Assembly: GCA_964540165.1 (NCBI GenBank)
Contig: CAZILU010000081.1
Coordinates: 1-14,471 of the forward strand
Direction: 5' to 3'
DNA from: Mariniphaga sp964540165
GTDB taxonomy: Bacteria > Bacteroidota > Bacteroidia > Bacteroidales > Prolixibacteraceae
Length of the DNA: 14,471 nt
Part shown: positions 1-5,739 of the stretch, in pieces
Position numbering within the stretch: the stretch's first letter is position 1
Layout of the letters: each line of letters starts with the position of its first letter
Notes under the pieces: generated by a model
Told to the model about the DNA's origin: nothing
Seen by the model: only the letters and a program-made list of their open reading frames with translations
Database searches by the model: none
Translations under genes and position numbers: made by a program

Positions 1-14
1 CAGCAATTCAGGGA
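1..14 (+). repeat. IS left terminal inverted repeat
   Basis: These 14 bases are the exact reverse complement of 1826-1839. The similarity continues weakly into an A/T-rich stretch on both sides of the element. It is the presumed transposase binding and cleavage end. Confidence 0.85.
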
Positions 15-100
15 ATTTTTTTAGAATAGTTGAGATATTTATGAATTAATGAGTTACAATACTTGTATAAAAATATTTTTCGCACTATCTTAGCACGCGG

Positions 101-126
101 CACACCAGCCCCCGGAGGGGCATGTG
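101..126 (+). other. GC-rich stem-loop in the IS left end
   Basis: An outer CACA/TGTG stem (101-104 with 123-126) and an inner GCCCC/GGGGC stem (108-112 with 117-121) close a four-base CGGA loop, with a small internal bulge between the two stems. It lies in the untranslated leader of the transposase, in otherwise AT-rich sequence, so the compensated GC pairs are conspicuous. It may shield translation or impede incoming transcription; that role is inferred. Confidence 0.5.
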
Positions 127-169
127 TTCCTCCATAAGTTGTTTATTTTTAATTATTTATATTTTAAAA

Positions 170-205
170 GCCTGCCTTCTCTATTTTGTTGGCAGGCATT
201 TTCGT
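170..205 (+). terminator. Terminator-like hairpin ahead of the transposase
   Basis: A perfect 7-bp stem, GCCTGCC (170-176) with GGCAGGC (191-197), encloses a 14-base loop and is followed by the T-rich run ATTTTCGTTTTCTTT. It sits inside the element, upstream of the transposase start. Insertion sequences often carry such barriers against read-through from host promoters, which keeps transposase expression low. The role here is inferred from position and shape. Confidence 0.6.
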
Positions 206-220
206 TTTCTTTAAAACGAT

Positions 221-1639
221 GTGATAAATATAATATATATTAAGTATATAAGCAAATTATTTCAAAAAATCTTTAAAAAGTTCCTTTTGGAGGAACATGC
301 TTTAAAACAACAGCCTTTAGAGATTGGCAAATCAGTTATTTATCAGTCTGCCAAGGTTATGCGGCAACATTTTCCCGGTCTGCAACAGCAGCTAAAAGAG
401 CTGCCTGACCCAAGAGAGAGGCATCATTACAAGATTGATGAAATTGTTATGGGTGGCATATCCATGTTTCTATTCAAAGAAGGAACAAGGAACGCTTTTA
501 ACAACGACAGGACTGAGCCACGCTTTAGGGAGAACTACCGGAAAATTTTCAACATGAGGCTTCCCCACATGGATACAGTCAACGATGTTTTTCTGCTGAC
601 CGATGTTAACAGCTTTGAAACACTGAAGTATAATTCCATCTCTGCTTTGCTACGTAAAAAAGTACTGGCAGGCCAACGTTTCATGGGGCGTTACCTGGTA
701 GCTATTGACGGTACTGGTATAGCCAGTTACGATTACAAACACTGCGATAGTTGTTTGTCAAAAACCTCAAAAAATGGGAAAACTACTTATTTTCACAATG
801 TTTTGGAGGCCAAGCTGATTACCCATGCGGGGATGAGCCTTTCCATAGCCACCGAATGGATAAGCAACCAGGGGAAGGTCGATTTTGACAAGCAGGATTG
901 TGAGCGGGCAGCATTTAAGCGCCTTGCAGAAAAAATCAAGAAAGCATACCCGCGCCTTCCTATTATTATTGTTGCTGACGGACTTTATCCGTGGGAAGGC
1001 TTTTTTAATATTTGCCAACAAAACAACTGGAACTATATTGTTACCCTGAAAGATAACAGTTTGAAGACACTTCAGGAAGATATTCACTGGGAGAAACGGT
1101 TTAACCCGGAACAGAAGTGCAAGGTTTTGAGGGTAAAAGACAAAAAACAGGTACACCTCGGTTACCAATGGTTAACAGGGCTTTCCTACCGGGGTCATTA
1201 CCTGAACTGGGTGGAATGTGTGGAAGAAACCGGAGGGAAAGGAGAATATGCTGACAAATTACAACGATTTGTTCACCTGAGTGACCTGCCCATCGATGCC
1301 AACAATTGCGCGGGGGTTAGTGACAGCGGGCGCCTGCGGCAAAAAATTGAAAATGAAGGGTTCAATAGCCAGAAAAATCACGGGTATAATCTGGAGCATA
1401 AATTTTCACGGGACAGTTTCTCTGCGATGCAAGTTTATTACCAATGCCTGCAGATAGCACACATAATAAACCAAATCACGGAGTTAACTACAGATATTGC
1501 TGCCATACTAAAAGCTAACAAGAAATTTACTATCCGTTATCTGTGGAAACGCATGATCTCTTTCATGCTCGAAGCAGCGATAGAGAAAACCGAAATAGAG
1601 AACCTGTTAAAAAAACGATTCCAGATACGGTTGGAATAA
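221..1639 (+). CDS. DDE transposase of the insertion sequence (ISNCY/IS4-like)
   Basis: Catalyses excision and insertion of the surrounding element by metal-dependent DNA strand transfer. The 472-aa frame is intact. The likely acidic triad is D163 (in DGTG), D253 (in VADGLYPW, start of a beta-strand-turn segment) and E379 (in IENEGFN, followed by the basic helix NSQKNHGYNLEHKF). An HCDSC motif at 174-178 followed by KNGKTTYFH resembles the HCxxC insertion seen in ISDol1-like transposases. The start is uncertain: the ATG at 221 gives the full frame, but the first 46 residues are AT-rich and lysine/isoleucine-rich, and an in-frame ATG at 359 (MRQHFPGL) is a reasonable alternative. The ATG at 297 with a good GGAGG upstream is out of frame. 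Family placement is by motif memory only; the DDE assignment is firm. Confidence 0.88.
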   Translation: MINIIYIKYISKLFQKIFKKFLLEEHALKQQPLEIGKSVIYQSAKVMRQHFPGLQQQLKELPDPRERHHYKIDEIVMGGISMFLFKEGTRNAFNNDRTEPRFRENYRKIFNMRLPHMDTVNDVFLLTDVNSFETLKYNSISALLRKKVLAGQRFMGRYLVAIDGTGIASYDYKHCDSCLSKTSKNGKTTYFHNVLEAKLITHAGMSLSIATEWISNQGKVDFDKQDCERAAFKRLAEKIKKAYPRLPIIIVADGLYPWEGFFNICQQNNWNYIVTLKDNSLKTLQEDIHWEKRFNPEQKCKVLRVKDKKQVHLGYQWLTGLSYRGHYLNWVECVEETGGKGEYADKLQRFVHLSDLPIDANNCAGVSDSGRLRQKIENEGFNSQKNHGYNLEHKFSRDSFSAMQVYYQCLQIAHIINQITELTTDIAAILKANKKFTIRYLWKRMISFMLEAAIEKTEIENLLKKRFQIRLE

Positions 1640-1786
1640 TCCATCCACGGGGGATGCCCTGCTCCGGAAATCAGGGAAAAACAAGATGGAAAAAAGGAAA
1701 GGAGGAAAAAAAAAGATATTAAATTTTTAGGGATGTGAAATTACACAGTAAACAGTTGATTTTGCTGTACAGAATTACTATGCTCA

Positions 1787-1806
1787 TTTTTGAGAGCCCT
1801 CAAAAA
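1787..1806. other. Hairpin near the IS right end
   Basis: TTTTTGAG (1787-1794) pairs perfectly with CTCAAAAA (1799-1806) around a four-base loop, 20 bases inside the right inverted repeat. The stem is mostly A:T. It could act as a weak terminator on either strand or as a structural element of the end; no clear U-tract follows on the plus strand. Confidence 0.35.
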
Positions 1807-1825
1807 ATAAATCAAAAAAAACTAA

Positions 1826-1839
1826 TCCCTGAATTGCTG
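1826..1839 (-). repeat. IS right terminal inverted repeat
   Basis: Exact reverse complement of bases 1-14. It lies only 32 bases from the stop codon of the PIN toxin remnant, so the element inserted beside, not inside, the remaining part of that gene. Confidence 0.85.
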
Positions 1840-1871
1840 TTGTTTGTTCGCAATGGACAATATAAAAATAT

Positions 1872-2030
1872 TTATCTGTAGAGTGCGATAAAATCAACCG
1901 GCCGATATACGGGCAAATTTGAGTGGAGAAAATCTGAAGTATTATTGGTAAGAATCGCATCCATATGGTGCGTTTCTGCCAGAGAATTTATCAACGCATC
2001 TTCAAAATCAGCAACTTTTATGTTTGACAT
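1872..2030 (-). pseudogene. PIN-domain toxin remnant (C-terminal part only)
   Basis: Reading the minus strand from the ATG at 2030 gives 52 residues. They contain VADFEDALINSLAE, then MDAILTNNTSDF, then LPVYRPVDFIALY. This is the typical last third of a VapC-like PIN ribonuclease: the DFEDAL helix with its acidic residues, the ILTNNTSDF strand, and the closing P-V-DFI helix. The first two thirds, with the N-terminal catalytic aspartate, are absent, so it should not be a working nuclease. The frame is closed upstream by a TAA inside the antitoxin gene. The remnant overlaps the antitoxin 3' end by 23 bases, which fits an internal deletion that fused the two genes out of frame. The ATG may be fortuitous. 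Confidence 0.75.
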
Positions 2031-2295
2031 ACATTTGGTCTCTTAAGGTTTTGTACTCCTGTTTTTGCGTCTCTTCATTTACCTCAATGCCGTCGAGTAA
2101 CGAATCCAATTCCCCCGGTAAGTTATAGTCTGCTCCGGCTTTTTGTTTGTCAAGCTTTATCAGATTCTGCAAGTAATTCTCTACAATGCCGGAAACACTC
2201 AATCCCCTTTTTTGTGCATAGGCCTTTATCTGTCTTTTTAGAGAAACATTATGCAGGCTTAGTGTTATTTTTTCCATCGTACTACTTTTTTTCAT
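2008..2295 (-). CDS. Antitoxin of a PIN-type toxin-antitoxin pair (DUF6364-like), altered C-terminus
   Basis: A 95-aa protein whose first half reads as a ribbon-helix-helix DNA-binding unit: a beta-strand segment MEKITLSLHNVSLKRQIKAYA, then the helix-turn-helix QKRGLSVSGIVENYLQNLIKL. An acidic tail follows, as expected for toxin neutralisation. It resembles small antitoxins (DUF6364 type) that precede PIN toxins in Bacteroidota. Codon 7 is also ATG (2277) and gives the more usual family start. The last residues (KSC) are a wrong-frame reading of what was toxin sequence (VADFED in the toxin frame), so the original antitoxin stop was lost in the deletion that removed most of the toxin. With no intact toxin, this is an orphan; DNA binding may persist. 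Confidence 0.7.
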   Translation of the reverse strand: MKKSSTMEKITLSLHNVSLKRQIKAYAQKRGLSVSGIVENYLQNLIKLDKQKAGADYNLPGELDSLLDGIEVNEETQKQEYKTLRDQMYVKHKSC

Positions 2296-2715
2296 ATTTT
2301 TATACCACCAACATTACAAAATCTGATCCAACTGGCAAAAAATCGAAATTAATTATTCACTTCCTTCCATTTCACAAATTATGCAATCTGGAAGTCTTTT
2401 CCTGCAGATGGGAAATCTCATTATGCAAATAAAATATTAAACCTTGATTATCAAGATTTTTCCAAATTATTGATTTAGAAAAAGTCATATCTTTGATGGA
2501 TGAAAATGATAACTCCAAATAAATAAATCAATGAATACAAGCTAAAAACCATATTATAAATCTAAAACAGAAGAAAAGTAAGTTTTAGATTACGGAATCG
2601 GGTTAAAAGAAGTCCCCACCGGAAAGCCGAAACATTTCAAAAAAGGAGGTTTCAAATCTAATATCTTCTCAGAATGAAAAAACGAATACACATCTTTCTT
2701 TAAAATTTTTATCCT
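2296..2715. other. AT-rich intergenic region
   Basis: 420 bases between the divergent antitoxin and lipoprotein genes. It holds a perfect 13-bp palindrome, CTTGAT-T-ATCAAG (2443-2455), a candidate -7 box TATCTTTG (2488-2495) for the plus strand, and an open stretch without a start codon (2582-2677) that reads like the tail of a lost gene. A GGAGG at 2645-2649 is too far from the lipoprotein ATG to serve it. No RNA gene was recognised. Confidence 0.5.
2488..2495 (+). promoter_or_regulatory. Candidate Bacteroides-type -7 box (TATCTTTG)
   Basis: It matches the TAnnTTTG consensus exactly, but the upstream TTG (2470-2472) is only 15 bases away instead of about 20, and the transcript would have a leader of about 210 bases before the lipoprotein ATG at 2716. 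The palindrome at 2443-2455 lies just upstream. Weak support. Confidence 0.3.
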
Positions 2716-3708
2716 ATGAAACGAAACAAACTATTTTCAATTAGTATTTTAGTTATTATATTGACTATGTTCATGCAAAGTTGCGAAAAAGAAGAATTCG
2801 ATTATAAATTGAATATTCCGGAAGAATATATTGAAGTAGGGAAATTACACAATATGGGTTTAGATTTTAATTTCAAAAAAATAAAAGTCGCTACCATAGA
2901 ATTCATGCAAGAAAATGCAACCAACACTCTAAAAAATGCAAAAACGATTGACTATAAAACCATCGCATATGAGGGAACTTTAGAATTTTGCAAAACGCTG
3001 AATAAAAGTGAAAAAAGTTATGCTATTTATATGAATGCTTTAAATTATTCAAATCGAAGGCTAAAGTCTTCAGGACTCAAGGATCTAAATTCCTGTAATT
3101 TATCTGCAATACAAGTTGATCTGATAAATCAAATATCAGAGTTATTAGGAAAAAGCTATTCAGATAAAAATATTAGTAGGCTTAAGAATGAGCTTAATCA
3201 TATTAACCAGGTAGCTGCAATGAATTTATCAAAAGATGAAGCCGCAATAATATATTGTTCTACCAGTACAGCTTATAGCTCCTATCAATATTGGGTGAAA
3301 AACTATAAAAAGTGGTACTATACTTTAAACTATCCGGAAATAATAGAAAAATTTAAGGATGAAGAACTAAACAACTTACAACATAAAAACAGCAATACAA
3401 CTCTAAAAAGTATCAGTAGCTCAAATAATTGGTGGGTAGAGACATGGAATTCAGTTGAAGATTGGTGGGACAAAACTACCGACGATCTCTCAGACTGGTG
3501 GAAAGAAGAAGGATATGAAATTGTTACTGATGATGTATCAGGAGCCATTACCGGAAGCATGGCAGGGGTAGTTCTTGCCACTGGGGCAACGGTTTCAACA
3601 GCAGGTGCTGGTGCAGTGAGCTATCCTGTTGCAATAAGCACAGGAGCAGTGGCCGGAGCGGTTTATTCTTCAACCAATACCATAATTGATAACTATTTTG
3701 AACAATAA
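2716..3708 (+). CDS. Unrecognised lipoprotein with Trp-Trp hendecad repeats and glycine-zipper tail
   Basis: 330 aa. The N-terminus is an SPII signal: basic KRNK, a hydrophobic core to residue 20, then the lipobox QSC with Cys23, followed by acidic residues EKEE, which suits an outer- or surface-exposed lipoprotein. Residues 40-230 are mostly helical and charged, with no motif I know. Residues 237-269 form three 11-residue repeats, each with Trp-Trp at positions 3-4 (W239/240, W250/251, W261/262) plus an extra W244. This pattern fits an amphipathic, membrane-contacting helix. Residues 275-320 are Gly/Ala-rich and hydrophobic, starting with a glycine zipper (G276, G280, G284) and a possible hairpin turn near YP303-304. 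The gene is AT-rich compared with the nitric oxide block. A small two-helix membrane protein follows after four bases. Function unknown; a membrane-inserting effector or envelope-associated protein are possibilities only. Confidence 0.8.
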   Translation: MKRNKLFSISILVIILTMFMQSCEKEEFDYKLNIPEEYIEVGKLHNMGLDFNFKKIKVATIEFMQENATNTLKNAKTIDYKTIAYEGTLEFCKTLNKSEKSYAIYMNALNYSNRRLKSSGLKDLNSCNLSAIQVDLINQISELLGKSYSDKNISRLKNELNHINQVAAMNLSKDEAAIIYCSTSTAYSSYQYWVKNYKKWYYTLNYPEIIEKFKDEELNNLQHKNSNTTLKSISSSNNWWVETWNSVEDWWDKTTDDLSDWWKEEGYEIVTDDVSGAITGSMAGVVLATGATVSTAGAGAVSYPVAISTGAVAGAVYSSTNTIIDNYFEQ

Positions 3709-3712
3709 CATT

Positions 3713-3916
3713 ATGATCAAAAGATATAAAAAAGTAATAATACAAGCATTAATATTCTTTTTTGCTTATGCAATTTTATTTCCATTAACCAATTTGGTAC
3801 TATTTGATAAGGAATTTCATTGTAGCGCCTGGGTATCAAAATCCAATTTGATTCAAGCTTTTTCAGTTACAATTATCTTTATCGTTCTTATAAAACTATT
3901 TCCAAACAAAAAATAG
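3713..3916 (+). CDS. Small two-helix membrane protein
   Basis: 67 aa with a basic N-terminus (MIKRYKK), a first membrane segment at about 8-30, a short polar loop with one Cys (HCSAWVSKSN) and a second segment at about 47-63 ending NKK. I chose the ATG at 3713, four bases after the lipoprotein stop. A start at 3686 would overlap that gene by 23 bases and add AT-rich residues without a membrane role. No Shine-Dalgarno sequence is evident, which is common in this phylum. The tight spacing implies co-translation with the lipoprotein. By position it could be an immunity or partner protein for the lipoprotein; no family is recognised. Confidence 0.65.
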   Translation: MIKRYKKVIIQALIFFFAYAILFPLTNLVLFDKEFHCSAWVSKSNLIQAFSVTIIFIVLIKLFPNKK

Positions 3917-4102
3917 TTTTTAAATCGGATTAAAATTGCAGGTTTTCTTTGGCATTAGATGGAACTCTGTTAATTTTATTTTTCTCACTCTATCGTTTTT
4001 TAACAGCGCTCGATAGAAGTCGTAAACTCATTTTTTTTTACTCTTTTGTGGCATAAACCGCCATAGCTGTTTCGTAGAATTCATTATTAAAAACACAGAC
4101 TA

Positions 4103-5623
4103 TCATCTCTTTTTCCGATGAACCTTCCACCAGATCAGGAATCCGCTGACCAGCACCATAATAAGGCAGAGCCCTGCCAGCGGCACATAGAGGATATAGA
4201 ATGGACCCACCAGGTGTTCAAAGATCCGTCCCGTGTGCACCTCCAACGCTGCATTCCACAGCGACATCGGGGAGTTCTCCAACACCTCGCGCGGCATATC
4301 GGGAAAACGCCGTCCGGTCAGCGGCAGCGCTCCCCGGTTGTAATCGAACCACCAGGCATCCTCCCCCGCCACCACCAGTCCGGCCACCATATTGGCAGCA
4401 ATCGGCCGTCCCACACCTTTAGAGGCGATATGAGGTTCACCGGTGAAAAAATCGACACTCCCGCCGGTGTTCATATCCCACAAAAAGAGACCGTTAAAAG
4501 AGCCAGTCAGGTATTTCCGGTTACCCATGTACTCAAACACGTTGAGCCCCATCACGCTCACCGGGGGTTGAGGAACCACCGGATGCAGCTTCCCGGACAA
4601 GGTCTCATTACCCCAATAGAAGCCATCGGAGGTGGAAAAGAGGTAGCGCCTCAGCTCCTCATCCCACGCCACCCGGCGCAGCTTGTCGAACCAGGGATTG
4701 GGATTGTCGAGGTGCGTTCCCGGGATGATCCCCACCTGTTTGCCTGCGATGGGTATCAGCAGGGGAGGCCGCAGGTGGATGCCGGCCAGGGTATTGATCA
4801 CCAGGAAGAGGGCGAATATGTAACCGGTCACGTTGTGCCAGCGCAGATTGGTTTTGAATTTGGAAGCGAGTGACTTCACCGGCTGATGACGTTTTCGCTT
4901 CCGCCGGATCATCTTCGGAAAGAAGAAGTGCAGCAGTCCGGTCACAGAGAGCAGGATCGTAACGATCCCCAACAGATCAACCACCAGCTTCCCCGGCAAT
5001 CCCCACAACTCACCGCTGTGCAGCTGCCAGAGGGTGGTGAAGAGTCCCGCTTTTCGCTCATAACCTACCGGCTCGGGCAACTGAACAACCTCGAAAGAGC
5101 GGCCGTCGACCGACTGCAACAGGTAATGGCGCGTGAGCACCAGCAGGGTATCGCCCTTCAGCGACAGATCAGCCAGGCGCTCCTCTCGCACGGGGAGGTC
5201 GACCTTCTGCCACCGATGTACCGATGGCTCACGCACATAGAGGCCAAAGTGGGTACCCGCAAAAAGCCGGTCACGAAATGCAACCACGGAGTAAATCTTC
5301 CGGTTATCAATACCGCGGGGCAATCCCTGGTTGTAATCGGTGAATATGCTGAGGGCGCGGGTACTCATCCACATGCCGATATTCCCATAGATCAGCAACG
5401 AATCGTCCTCCAGCGGCAGCGATCCCCGCACCGATGCCAGGTTCCAGTTCTCGTAGCGGTAGTTGGGAGGAAGCAGGCGCCTGGGCACATCAACAGCCGA
5501 GAAGGTCTGCCGGTGGTTCATCACAATGCCCGATGCCGCAAACAGAATGGCAATGCCGGCAATGACAATACCCGGCCACTTGTGCAGCTTCCTGAAAAAT
5601 TTTACAACCTGTACCCTCCCCAT
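4103..5623 (-). CDS. PepSY-associated transmembrane protein
   Basis: 506 aa when started at the ATG at 5623 (MGRVQVVKFFRKLHKWPG). The frame stays open to a TTG at 5683, but that would add residues encoded by a hairpin, so the ATG is preferred. Four membrane segments are visible at about 16-36, 210-236, 264-284 and 472-498, separated by two large outer regions (about 40-200 and 290-465) rich in short beta-strands. The paired motifs LHSGELWG (H202) and VHTGRIFEHL (H463), plus H14 and H263 beside membrane helices, are the hallmark of PepSY_TM proteins, a family tied to iron or flavin/heme-linked membrane redox. It lies 116 bases downstream of the nitric oxide reductase on the same strand, so partial co-transcription is likely. 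Its exact role is unknown; an accessory electron-transfer or metal-handling role in NO stress is inferred. Confidence 0.8.
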   Translation of the reverse strand: MGRVQVVKFFRKLHKWPGIVIAGIAILFAASGIVMNHRQTFSAVDVPRRLLPPNYRYENWNLASVRGSLPLEDDSLLIYGNIGMWMSTRALSIFTDYNQGLPRGIDNRKIYSVVAFRDRLFAGTHFGLYVREPSVHRWQKVDLPVREERLADLSLKGDTLLVLTRHYLLQSVDGRSFEVVQLPEPVGYERKAGLFTTLWQLHSGELWGLPGKLVVDLLGIVTILLSVTGLLHFFFPKMIRRKRKRHQPVKSLASKFKTNLRWHNVTGYIFALFLVINTLAGIHLRPPLLIPIAGKQVGIIPGTHLDNPNPWFDKLRRVAWDEELRRYLFSTSDGFYWGNETLSGKLHPVVPQPPVSVMGLNVFEYMGNRKYLTGSFNGLFLWDMNTGGSVDFFTGEPHIASKGVGRPIAANMVAGLVVAGEDAWWFDYNRGALPLTGRRFPDMPREVLENSPMSLWNAALEVHTGRIFEHLVGPFYILYVPLAGLCLIMVLVSGFLIWWKVHRKKR

Positions 5624-5635
5624 AGAACAACCATT

Positions 5636-5677
5636 AAAAAGGATTCCGGACAACACCACGTGACTGGCTGTCCGGAA
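5636..5677 (-). terminator. Terminator-like hairpin between nitric oxide reductase and PepSY gene
   Basis: On the minus strand a perfect 9-bp stem TTCCGGACA (5677-5669) with TGTCCGGAA (5652-5644) closes a 16-base loop and is followed three bases later by TTTTT (5640-5636). The T-run ends 12 bases before the PepSY ATG. It could end or weaken reductase transcripts, protect their 3' end, or act as an attenuator for the PepSY gene. Confidence 0.6.
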
Positions 5678-5739
5678 CCGCAAAATAGATTAAAAAAAGA
5701 ATAAACCCAAAATCATCCGTTTTAGACGGCTCCTGTCAG

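Larger units (their letters stand above)
1..1839 (+). mobile_element. Insertion sequence with 14-bp terminal inverted repeats
   Basis: The first 14 bases (cagcaattcaggga) are repeated exactly in reverse complement at 1826-1839, and a single long transposase gene lies between them, so the element is about 1.84 kb. Because the left repeat begins at base 1 of the window, the left flank and any target-site duplication cannot be examined, and the true end could lie a few bases outside. The family is not certain. The transposase has the DDE layout and the HCxxC insertion seen in a group of transposases often filed under ISNCY (ISDol1-like), within the wider IS4-like DDE fold. The reading frame is intact and the repeats match, so the element may still be active. 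Confidence 0.85.

Noticed and set aside
767..1168. 133-codon minus-strand frame inside the transposase gene
   Set aside because: Antisense to the conserved DDE core; no family features.
2674..2703. Nine-codon frame MKKRIHIFL upstream of the lipoprotein, possible leader peptide
   Set aside because: The GGAGG at 2645-2649 is too far away and no attenuator hairpin follows; it is probably chance in A-rich sequence.
3990..4016. CTATCG/CGATAG inverted repeat between convergent genes as terminator
   Set aside because: Only 6 bp of stem with a 15-base loop and no T-run directly after it on either strand.
4118..5704. Long plus-strand open frames of 251 and 272 codons opposite the PepSY gene
   Set aside because: They lie antisense to a well-supported membrane protein in GC-rich DNA; the translations are rich in Gln, His, Pro and Arg without domains, as expected of shadow frames.
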